This document shows, one piece after another, positions 1 through 10,633 of a stretch of 64,000 bases of DNA (position 1 is the stretch's first letter; every line of letters starts with the position of its first letter). Position numbers and translations under genes: made by a program. Origin of the DNA: Ricinus communis (taxonomy: Eukaryota; Streptophyta; Magnoliopsida; Malpighiales; Euphorbiaceae); the NCBI RefSeq assembly GCF_019578655.1, contig NC_063265.1, forward strand, positions 12,744,501 through 12,808,500, in the 5' to 3' direction. The notes beneath the pieces are model-generated. The model saw only the letters and a list, made by a program, of their open reading frames with translations. It had not been told where the DNA came from and did no database searches.

Positions 1-1009
1 AGCAAAAAAATAATGAAAGTACCAATTTAGCAAAAACAATAAAAAAAATAATTGTACAATAAAATAATCAAAATCAGCTTCTAAAATTATAGCAAAACAT
101 GCAAAAAGACTTATTACTAAAACAACATGAATAATGAAAGTAAAGACCATTGGTGAATAAAAATTGTAAAAAGACCATACTAAATATATCACAAGGCTGT
201 GTTAATTTAAAAAAACATATAAACCAGCCCCATTATTTCATTTTCTAGTGGCACTCACCTTTTAATGAATAATATTTATAAAATTTAAAATAAAATTTAA
301 AATATAAAATAGTCGAAATGTGATATAATAAAATAGTTAAAAAAAATTTCATAATAATATATTAATTTATATAAATACAATCTTAATTTATTTTAGCTTA
401 ATTTTTAATTTGATTACCATTTATAAATATAAACATAAATTCAATCTAAAGTTTTAATTAAATTAAGATTTCCTCAAAGAAACTGTATGATCCAGTATCG
501 ACATTCCACTCTATTGACTCTAAGATTCGAGTTAGATAAATATGAAATATCTAAGAAGCGAATAGCATGAGATTGAAAAGAAAATATTTTGTGTTAAGAT
601 TAAGATATATAAGGTTTCATAATAATAATAATAATACAACTGACTATATTCATTTACATACAATGTTTAATTTTTTTCTTTTCTATGCTAGTGCTTGGTT
701 AGTTATGATCTATTATATACTAATCAAGATTTTAATAATAAATAATTTTTTATTAAATTAGTATAAATAGAAAATACATTTAGAATATTTTTATTGTCAT
801 AAAAATGTAGTTAAATTTTATAATGCACAATAATAAAATAAATATTGTATTAATGAGTCAATTTTATTTTATATAATTTAAAAAATACTCATTTTATTAA
901 ATTGTTGTAGAAAGCATTTGTTTATTATTTATTATTTTTGTTGTAATTCTTACTAATAATAACAGCTACATTTAAATGTTTTAGTTATATTATTATTATT
1001 ATTATTTTC
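1..1009. other. Gene-free AT-rich DNA
   Basis: Very AT-rich sequence with homopolymer runs and ATT/TAA triplet runs (for example near 620-635 and 990-1005). The only open frame, about 567-761, is short, low-complexity and rich in Asn, Ile and Phe, as random AT-rich DNA would give. I see no gene, RNA or clear element here. Confidence 0.6.
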
Positions 1010-1335
1010 AATTCGAGCTCGAGCCCATAAACGAGTTTGTTCACGAGCTTATTTGTCGAACTTATAAACGAGCATGTTCCACGAACTTTATAAATGAGCA
1101 AGATTACGAATGTGTTCACGAATTTTATAAAAGAAAATTTAGCTCAAACTCGAGCTCACAAGCCTTTTTACGAACATATTTGCCAGCCAGTAAATGAGCA
1201 AGTTTGCGAGCTAATGAACCAAACTTTGTCAAGCTCGAGCTCAGCTCGTTTAGATTAACGAACGAATTTTTCATCAATCTGAACTCCGAATAGCTCACGA
1301 GACGTTTGGTTCATTTGCATCCGTGTATATGGACT
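1010..1335. repeat. Dispersed repeat rich in GAGCTCGAG motifs
   Basis: This block is clearly less AT-rich than its surroundings. It is built from imperfect repeats on the theme of gagctcgagc, cgagcttgtt and cgaacttata, with about 25-35 bases between related words. Palindromic GAGCTC/CTCGAG words lie at both ends (about 1013-1024 and 1234-1245). Repeats of this style recur in many eudicot genomes, but I cannot name the superfamily and see no transposase frame. Boundaries are approximate. Confidence 0.5.
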
Positions 1336-1916
1336 AAGTGTTATCGTATTATTAAATAATATAAAGTCAAATGGATTTCGGCACTAACGGTGATATCAAC
1401 GGTATTATTAATTCGGATTTAATTGTATTATTTAAAAAATATTTATAATGTAATCAATAAAAATATTAGATATTTAATTATGCTTTTAAATTAGTTAGGA
1501 TTTTCTTTAACTATATATCTCTTGAAGGAAAAAAGGAAAAGCTTTATGCCGAAAAGGAGGAAGAAGAAGAGGAAAAAGAGTTACTTTTTATGGTATGATC
1601 ATTAGTGATTACAATAACTATAATGAAAGAATTACTTAATTTTTCATTTTGATTTATAAAGGATTTTGAAAAAAAAAAAGTCTTTAATTTATTTTTCTTA
1701 TTTCTACTAGTAATTAATGAAAATTTAAATTCTTTTGTAATAAATAAAAATAAATAACTACTTTTATTATATGGTTTGTTAATATTACTCCTTATTTAAA
1801 AGATAATTATTTTCAAAATGAATATAAGATAATTGAGCCAAGTCTAAAATAAGCGTTGACTAATTTATTCTATTTAAGAATGTAACATTTATTATAATGG
1901 TGTGTCTTTTTGTTAG

Positions 1917-2656
1917 GTTTAAAGATCAATTTGCCCATCAATTTTGAGTTAGTGACCAATTTATTTAGATTTTAAATTTTTAGTCAATTTTACTCACTAA
2001 GTTAACAAAAACGGTCAATTTAATCTCCAAAAATTAAAAATTAAATTCCACACATCATACAAAGCAAGTAAAAATTCAATTAAATGATATAATCAATATG
2101 TAAAATTTAGTTTAGTCTTTAAAACTTTTTATTAAGTATTAAATTCAATTAAAATGAAAATACTAAATAATTTAAATTAAATAATAGTAACTTATTACTA
2201 ATTTCTTATTCATTTGACCAAATTATGCTAAAAATATTAGAAATTAAGATTAATTATTTAAAAGAATGAATTTTTTCCAATTTTAATAAAACATTTAAAT
2301 TTTCATGAGTCTAAATTTTATTATTTAATTTAAATTTCTTACTAAAAGTTAAAAAATTATTTTTTTGTTAGATATTATTATTATTATATTATATTAAAGT
2401 AAAAAATTTATTATACAAATTATTTTACTAAGTTTAATATATAATATAAAGTTTAAGGACTAAGATAAATTTTACTTATTCATTAGGTTCTTCATTCACT
2501 TGCTTTGTATGATCCGCATAGTTCAATCTCTTAATTTGTGGGAATTTGGACTGAATTGGCTGCTTTTACCAAAATAGTGGGTGAAATCGGCTAAAACTTT
2601 AAAATCTGAATAAATTGGCATCGACTCCAAGTTGAGGGGGCAAATTCACCTATAAA
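1917..2656. mobile_element. Non-autonomous DNA transposon (MITE-like, long inverted ends)
   Basis: The left end (1918 to about 2071) and the reverse complement of the right end (about 2500-2656) align over roughly 155 bases. Shared stretches include aatttgcc, ccaatttatt, agattttaaa, catacaaagcaagt and a cac-cac word. Similar but imperfect T-rich words (tctttttgttag at 1905 and tcttttttatta at 2657) lie just outside the ends and may be a decayed target duplication. The interior is AT-rich with no coding frame. Long inverted ends plus a T-rich roughly 9-base target site suggest a Mutator-like derivative; that class is inference. Confidence 0.75.
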
Positions 2657-3399
2657 TCTTTTTTATTACATAGTTTGGAGGGTGTACCCAGCTCTCAAAG
2701 CGTGAAATAGAGGGAGGCTGGCTGGCTGGCTGGGGGGCCCCATTTGCAATGATTTGATGTTTCAAAATTTGTTGATGATGATGGACCAATCAGGAGAGAA
2801 CGTTATTTTTCACTTATCATACATACCGACTCACCCAATCATTGCTACTCAGTCAACAATAATATGGTTTAACTCGCAACTACCAAATAAAATGTGAGGA
2901 CATCTAAGTAATTTAGGACTTGTTGCCATGACAGATACAAATAGCCAAAAAAAGAAAAAAGAAAGTTTTGCATTTAATGTGAAATGATTATTTTACAAAT
3001 ATTTTACTTTTTAAAATATTATTTTAATTGAAAACTATATGAATCTAATATATATATGCATGTCCTATTGATTTATTTTCTCAATATTTATATATTTATA
3101 GTTGATTTTTTTAGTTTTTATATTATTTTAAATGATACATAATCCATATTTTAAAAGTGATTGCTACATAATTATAAGTATTTTTTTCTTATTCAATTTA
3201 AATATATTACATAAAATTAATATTATAACTTTATATAAAAATTAAACTCGACGTAATACACATTTAGAATTCAACATAAATTAATAGACTATTAAATTAG
3301 TAGAAATTCACACATCAACTCATCAATTCATATTGAATTTCTTGATAAAATTCTTTTTTTATCAGAAAAATATGTTTAAGATAAAAAAAAGTTATAGTA

Positions 3400-4020
3400 T
3401 GGTCTTTATATTTATTAAATGGTTAATCATATTTTAGTGTCTAAATTTAATCAAAAACTAGTAATTGAGTGGTTTAATTTTTAAAATTAATAATTAAGTA
3501 TGATAACTGTAAAAAAAATAGTACTTTTAATATGTCATACATTATAAATACTAATACAAATATTTTTTTATATTAAATAAGAAGAAAATAAAAGACATAT
3601 TATAATAGTGTATTATAAAAATAATAAATAATAAACTTATTCGTTATATACAAATATATTTTTATCAAGTCATTAGAATTTTATAACGCAATATATCAGA
3701 ATTCATGAGTTAAAAATTAAGAATTAGAATTATTAAATTGACGATTAATAAAAAAATAGAGTTATATAAAATAAAATTTACTCTAAGACTATATTATTAA
3801 TAAATCCACTTTAAATTTTTAACATATTTAATAATTTTTACTTTATATATATATCTATAAAAATTTTAAAAAATCTGAAATTATTTACTAAAAATATTAT
3901 TTTATTATTTTTTACATATTACCATATTTAATTATTAATTTAAAAAGTTTCATCACTTAATTACTATTAATTGAAAATTTCAGATACTAAAAGGTAATTA
4001 TTTTTGTATTAAACGCATTA
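3400..4020. mobile_element. Second MITE-like element with about 100-bp inverted ends
   Basis: The segment around 3421-3525 matches the reverse complement of about 3895-4000. Words line up in order: ttttagt-tct, agtaatt-agtg, tttaaaattaataattaa, tatg-taa and gtaaaaaa. About 370 bases of AT-rich non-coding DNA separate the arms. The exact termini and a target-site duplication could not be settled because the flanks are also AT-rich. It differs in sequence from the element at 1917-2656. Confidence 0.6.
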
Positions 4021-4918
4021 CTAATTAGTGATATATTTCAATTAAAAAAAAAGAACAAAATTGTTGGCGAATGTACAGTTTTGATCAGTGAGAATATAAA
4101 AATAAAAATAAAAATAAAGTCAATTTTAATGTTTAAAGAATGCTATTTGAGGAAAACCCAATAATTAGATACTTTTTTTAAAAAGTCAATTTACAGTTAA
4201 AATTGTTGAGAAAAAAAGAAGAAGAAAGTGTCCAAGAATTCCTACTACGAATATTTTAATCACTTCATGCCAAATTCAGCACCAACAATGAGGTTGCAAA
4301 GTCGCGTACGCCGTAAGTGTCCCCAACTCCTTTTTATTTTTCTTTTTCATTTATTTCTTCTTAAATTTTTATTCAATATTTTTTATAATAATAATAATAA
4401 TTTATTTAAAGAAAAAAAAAAAGAGTAAAAACCGAAGGAGGCAGTGAAAAGTGCACATGAGCAAATTTTAATTTTGAAAGAGAAAGTCCCTAAACTATTA
4501 CCAAATATCATTTATACTCCCATCGTTTAAAGAGTCTCAATTGAGCCCTAACCTTTTTTTTTTTTTAAATGATTTAAGTAAACTCCATTTGCTTTAATAG
4601 TGAAGATGTCTAATACACATTTAAAATACATGCAATGATATGATGACGTTTTAGCTTTATAATTTTCTTTTGCTCTATCTTTATGAGAGATATTACAAAA
4701 ATTTGGCCTTTAGTTTAGTTTACCCTATTCAATACCTCTTAAAATTTTATAATTTTAACACAATGTATTAATGTAAAAATTGTGGTTTTTAAATAAATGA
4801 TCATTTATTAAAAAAATAAAATTATTATAATAGCAGTAGCCTCAATTATTAAAGTTTGAGAATTAGTAATGTTTTGATGTAGAGTTTATTTCTGAATGTG
4901 ACAAATAATAATTTTATC

Positions 4919-4962
<44 letters not shown>

Positions 4963-6424
4963 ATTAGACCATTTTCTTTTTAAAATGAATAAAGTTTTTA
5001 AAATTGCTTAAAATGATTAGCTTTAATTGGTTTAATATGTGTGTTTATTATTATTGTTTTAAAATAAAATAACTAATTGATTTGAAGTCTATATATTTTG
5101 TGCTTTTGCTTTTCCTTTTTTAGTGGATTGGAGAAAGGATTAAAATCTATGTTAGTATTACTACATTAAAACTCATTTTTGCTCCTGTTTTTAATAAAAT
5201 AATAGTGAAAAAATTAAGATATGAAAAGAAAATGACTATTAATTTATTGATAAATTGGCAGACATGGAAAAGATGGCTATATTTCTTATTTTTTATTTTT
5301 ATATTTTCATTAGAAAGGAAGAGGAAGAGAATATTTTATTTTCCAAGAGAGGAAGAGAATATGTAATGATATTACTAGATTTTTAATTTTGAATGGGTCC
5401 TAAAACTAACCAACGCTTTATTCATAGTGCTAGCAATTGGGCTTTATTGTCCTGTTTTCAGAACATTTAGAGTCTAACGGAGAAAGTTTTTAACAAGAAG
5501 AGTATAATTGACATTTTAAAAATAATATAGGGGCTTATATGTACTTTTTGCCTTTTTCTAAATATCGTGAAACAATTTTCTCTGTTTTCAACTGGCTTTC
5601 TCATTGTTTCAGGTACCAACCCCACCTTTCTATTTCTCTCTCTTCTTACTCTTTCTCTAAATTTTTCTTTCCTCCTCTCTATACATACGTATTATTACTG
5701 TGTCTATATATTTTTTCACCTTTGTATTCACACAATTGATTTCTGGGTTCTTCAAATTTGACACCTTTTTTCTTTTCCTTTTTTTCTATTTTTTATACTT
5801 CTTGAAAAAAAAAATAGATTTTTCTTCTTTGCCTTTTGTTTTAGTTATAATAAAAGACTTGATTGTTTAATTAATTCTCATGGTGTATTTTAAAGAAATG
5901 AATATAGTTATTGAATCGTAGCTAATTTTCTTTTGATAAAAAAATTTAGCTAATTTTTATTTAGCGGGTTTTATGTTTTGTAAAAGAAAGATTGATGCTT
6001 TTTTTTTTTTTTCTTTTTTTTCGTTTTTGGGGTTAATTGAGCATTTATAACAAGACAACTTTTAGCATCTTGAATTTTGTGATCTGGGTGGTGTTTTGTT
6101 TTTGATTTTATGTCGGTTATTTTTGGATTTCTCTGTTAATTCAGATCGGTTACAGGCAATAATTGGTAAAAATAGGGACAGTTTTCTTTGTAGGATTCTT
6201 TCTGTGTATTTAATCTTATTACCCAATTTGAGTATAACCTAAGCAAGAAACAAAGAAAAAAGAATTTAAGAATCTTGGGGGATTTTGTTTGTAATTGATT
6301 TGATTTGATTTAGCTGTGTGAATTGAAGAAAGAATCTTGATGATGGTATTTATTGAGATATTAAAACTAGTGGTTTAATATTTGGGTTCCTGGTCTTCTC
6401 CTTTTGTCTGTGTGTGCAAGATAG
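4021..6424. other. Intergenic DNA and leader region of the RING-PHD gene
   Basis: AT-rich DNA without a convincing gene. It contains a (TA)n microsatellite at 4923-4959 and weakly similar inverted words near 4485-4525 and 5495-5535. From about 5560 the DNA becomes pyrimidine-rich and looks like the transcribed leader of the gene starting at 6425. A candidate leader intron runs from ttcag|gtacc (5612) to an acceptor just before the ATG (about 6419-6423); this is inference from splice-like words only. Confidence 0.45.
4923..4959. repeat. (TA)n microsatellite
   Basis: Uninterrupted TA dinucleotide run of about 37 bases. Likely polymorphic in length. Confidence 0.9.
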
Positions 6425-9148
6425 ATGGGAAGGGGAGGGAAGGTTAATTCTAAGAGAAATTTTAAGGATAGGGTTAGGTCCAAAGATAAGGGCTCTGATG
6501 ATTCTGATGAGGATTATGTAGTTGAAATTGAGGAAAATGTATCTGATGATGATTCAGAGGATTTGGGGAATTCTTTAGATGAGTATGCATCAGAGGAGAG
6601 TTTTGGTAGTTTCGTTGAAGAGGAGGAAGAGGAGTTTAGGAAGATAGTTAGATCGAAAAATAACAAGGGTTCTCGAGCAAATGGGAAAATTGGGGCTAAA
6701 GCTTCACGGAAGAGACAAAGGGTATGTTATGAGGAGGAGGAGGAAGATGAAGGAGATGAGGATTATGTTAACGATGATGATGATGATGATGAAGAATTTA
6801 GTCCAGATGATGAAGATGAATTTTTGGATGAGGATGAAGAATTGACAACAAAAAAGAAGACTAATAACATGAAAGTGGGCAAGAGAAACATGCAAAATAG
6901 GGGCTCCAGACGAGGTAGAAAAAAGAGGAGGAAGTCGAGAGTTTCAAAGAAACCCTTAGCAAATAAAGGAAGAAACAATCGTAGGTTGAGGAAGAAAGAG
7001 AGGTGTGAATTCGATGATGAATATGAAGGTGAGTTTATAGATGATAGTGCTTTTGTGAGAGCAAGGAGCAGCAAAAATTCAAGTGCAAGGAGTAGATATG
7101 CTGTCTATTCAGATTCAGATTTTATGTCATCTGGATCATCTGATTATGAGTATACCATCTCGGAAGAAGAGAGAGAGCAGGTGAGGGAAGGTAGCAAGTT
7201 GTTTGGAGTAAAAACTAGTCTGAGGAGTTCATCCTCTATAAGGAAAACCCAGGAGAGTGGGGATTTATGCCAACAAGGAAAGTCTCTGGCAAGAAAAGGT
7301 AAGGAGAAGGTAAAGGAAGTCAAACCTGAGCTGGGAAAGCAAATGTGTGGAATTTGCCTTTCGGAAGAAGATAAAAGAAGATTGAGAGGAACCCTAGATT
7401 GCTGTAGTCACTATTTCTGCTTCACTTGCATCATGGAGTGGTCAAAAGTAGAGTCCCGTTGCCCTTTGTGCAAGCAGAGATTTAAAACAATAACTAAGAA
7501 TGGGAGAGCAGCTGTTGGAGTTGAGCCGAGAAATGTAGTGATACAAGTTCCCAAGCGTGATCAGGTCTCTTTTATTTGTTTTCTCTTCTTGCTTGATGTT
7601 TATTATTTGCATTTTATTTCCTTTCTTGCTTATTTTCTGCTTTGGGCTGTGTTATTGCTTTATATAGGTCTATCAACCATCTGAGGAAGAGATCAGGAGC
7701 TTTATTGATCCATATGAAAATGTAATTTGTACAGAATGTCATGAAGGGGGAGAGGATGGCCTCATGTTACTCTGTGATCTCTGTGATTCACCTGCACATA
7801 CCTTTTGTGTTGGCCTTGGACGGCAAGTACCTGAAGGCAATTGGTACTGTGAAGTCTGTAGACCTGTTGCTCTTGGATCCACAAGCTCCCAAGCTCTAGA
7901 TCCAATGCCTGATCAAAGGACAACAAACAACATTTTTAGTCGACCATCGCCTGATACAAATTCTGTAGAAGGCTTTGATGCCACTTCAGAGCCTTCACCT
8001 CGACTGGCATTCGCTCCAGGGTTTGGGAGTCTGTCATCTCCCAGATTTCCTGCTGGTGATGTTCAGGCAGCTTCTCCAGTCTCTGGAGCAGGGGGATCAA
8101 CTTTGTCACAGAGACGCCAGCTACACCGTCATATACAAAATCTCATTTCAATGAGCAGAATGCATTATATGGCTAATAGAACTGATGGCATATCAGCTGC
8201 CAACTTGCATATAGATCTTTCAAACCCTCACAATGATCAATGTAGGGAAACCATTGTTCAAAATTCAAGGACACAAGAAATTGGGGCATCGCAAAGTACA
8301 TTTCTTGATGAGAGATTGGAAGCAAATGACTATCCGTCTTCGTCAATGCAAAATGGTGATCTATTTTCTTCAAGATCAAGCCAAATGAGAACACAAGCAT
8401 TACAGGATCCAGTTGCTGCAACTGCTGCCAGGCCTGTTAATCTGACACTATGGCCTGAACTCCCGATGATCAATTCTATACCTGTGCATGGCCAATTCCA
8501 TCAGTGCAACAGCGGACAGGGCATGGCATCTGAAGTTAATTTGTCACCTTGCAGAGCTAGAGAAGAAAGCCAATTCTATGTGGTAAAGGAACAATTGCAA
8601 TCAATGGTTCAAAGTCATTTGAAAAGCTTGTCTCAAGACATTGATTTAGGTATGTTTAGATACTTAAATCATTTCTTAGCTATGCTCTTTTAATTTCCAC
8701 TGCATTATAGTTGTAATATAATGGTGAAGTGAGTTGTGAGAACTGACTTCAAGATGTTCCAGATTTGTCTTTTTAGACAGTCTTGAAAAGTTTCATGGAA
8801 GTCTCAGCAGGATGTGATTTTGATGTGTGGCTGCTATGCTGGGTGAACTTCTGCTATCTGCAAGGAATGCTTATTTGTGTTACTTGTGGTGCAGGCCCTG
8901 ATACTTTTAAGGACATTTTAAGGAGTTCTACACATACCATCTTAGCTGCTTGTGGTCTGGAGCATAAGAGGAGTGAAGTTCACTTTGTGCCTCCACCATC
9001 GATTTGTGCCCATGGTGATAGACTGATTGCTGGACAGACGAGCATACTGAAAGGTTTTTGCTCGTCTTGTTTTGATTCCTTTGTAAGGGACGTAGTGAAG
9101 ACGATCATGGATACGAGATTGCCACAGTGGTTAAGTTTAGGTCTTTAG
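6425..9148 (+). CDS. RING and PHD finger nuclear protein
   Basis: Three exons (6425-7564, 7668-8649, 8895-9148) give 791 residues with all splice sites GT-AG and in frame. The N-terminal 300 residues are highly acidic and basic in blocks (Glu/Asp runs, then Lys/Arg-rich stretches), typical of chromatin-associated proteins. A C3HC4 RING finger (about residues 308-354, starting CGICLSEED, ending CPLCKQRF) is followed by a PHD finger (about 401-447, starting ICTECHEGGEDG, ending NWYCEVC). The rest is Ser/Pro/Gln-rich with a conserved Cys/His-containing C-terminal tail. The order matches the Arabidopsis At3g05670 type, from memory. A role as an E3 ligase or histone reader is expected from the domains but not proven. 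The first ATG of the long frame is used. The gene converges on the Di19 gene downstream. Confidence 0.9.
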
Positions 9149-9926
9149 TCTTTTGACACAGAGAGTGTTTTTCATTGCACTCTCGTTTTTTTGTTAGGAG
9201 TTAGACAAAACATTTTATGGTCAACTTGTTTATAGATATAATTGTCTCTGACATTGAGCATTGAAGGGCTCCATTCTAATTTGATTACGACACTCAATTG
9301 TTGTTAAGACAAAAGCCATAATGTTGTTATTACTGATTCACATTTTACTTTCTTCTTCTCGGATTATGTTTCTATAGATGATGAATGGTTGAGAGGGATT
9401 TTAGTTGGTTATATGGTTGGGGTGTGCGACAGAGTTAGTTCACCAGAATTATTCAGTACACCTGGTGCATCGCCTCCCTTCTAGGCCCCCATGCATGTAC
9501 ATCTGATCTATTTGCTTCGCTCAGTTTGGTGCATGGCATTTGAATAAATTGGGATTTTGTATATTTCTAACGATGCCCACTCGTCCTGTCTTTGTATGTA
9601 CTATATTGCTGTTTATCCTGAATGGTCTGGTCGAACTTTACTGTCTCCACGTCAAAAGGATACCAGCTTTGCATTGTGTAATAGAGACAAAAACATGTAT
9701 CTGTCAATTCTAGTTGGCCGTGATCTGCAATTGGCTGAACTCCAAAATAACTAACTAAATAAATTAAGCCAGAAAAATTTCAATTGGCCAAGGTTCAGAA
9801 AGTCGCAGACATGTAAAGGCTGTTGTTTTCTGTTATGTTACGCAGAATGTAAAGGGAGAATTTTCCATTCCTTATTTACCCACTTATTTGACATCTGCTT
9901 CTAATATATAGTACACTTTACTTAGT

Positions 9927-9950
9927 ACCACCACCACCACCACCACCACC
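9927..9950. repeat. (ACC)8 microsatellite
   Basis: Eight perfect ACC triplets in non-coding DNA. Confidence 0.9.
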
Positions 9951-10381
9951 TTTCTTTTTGTTCCCATTATCTCTTGAGCTACAGGTCAACAATACGGGCA
10001 GAAAGATGAGATAGAAATAGTATAAAAGTTTAGCCGTGGGCAATTTAAACCAAACATTCAAAATTCATATGCATGTAGTTTGCTTATCGAAAAGGCATGA
10101 AAGACCAGTTTTGTGACCGAGAAGGAACTACTGCTAATAACTACACTTGCCCAGTTTATACTATTCTATGCGAGCTGCTATTTCTGCTTAGATTTGATCG
10201 TTGACAGTTGAAAAGTACACCACGAGGAGTCGCATTTAAATTGGCAAGCTACCTTTTCATTCATACTGGCAACTGATTGGACAAGCTTAATATAGAAAAG
10301 GAAGATGCTGCTGTGGTATACATCAGGAAAGCAGAGCCATTAGTTTAGAATTGGGAGAATAGGAGACACTTTAAGAAAGAT

Positions 10382-10406
10382 TATATATATATATATATAT
10401 ATATAT
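10382..10406. repeat. (TA)n microsatellite
   Basis: Perfect TA run of about 25 bases in the interval between convergent genes. Confidence 0.9.
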
Positions 10407-10633
10407 TCTTTTTGGGCTTTTCATTTAGTGGATGACCTGAAAGTTAAAGGTCTATTCAGGTCCAACAGCTAAAGTTCACATGCAACATAGCTTACACTCG
10501 TTCCTACACCTTATTCAACACTCTGCCTTTAATACATTGGCAATTAGGCATATTCACTACAGACAAACCATAGCTTGCAGGGCTCTTAGTTCTAAATTGG
10601 AGTTCTACATTGCAACAGCAGCATGTGTCCACT

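Larger units (their letters stand above)
9149..10633. other. Convergent intergenic region (RING-PHD and Di19 3' ends)
   Basis: Holds the probable 3' UTRs of the two converging genes. An aaataaa word near 9757 could serve the forward transcript. Microsatellites lie at 9927-9950 and 10382-10406. The open frames here (such as 9557-9754) are short and have no recognisable family. Confidence 0.5.

Noticed and set aside
6704..7074. Antisense open frames (63 and 103 codons) in the RING-PHD first exon
   Set aside because: They are Ser/Ile-rich complements of the GAT/GAG-rich acidic coding sequence. The sense strand has a clear domain architecture.
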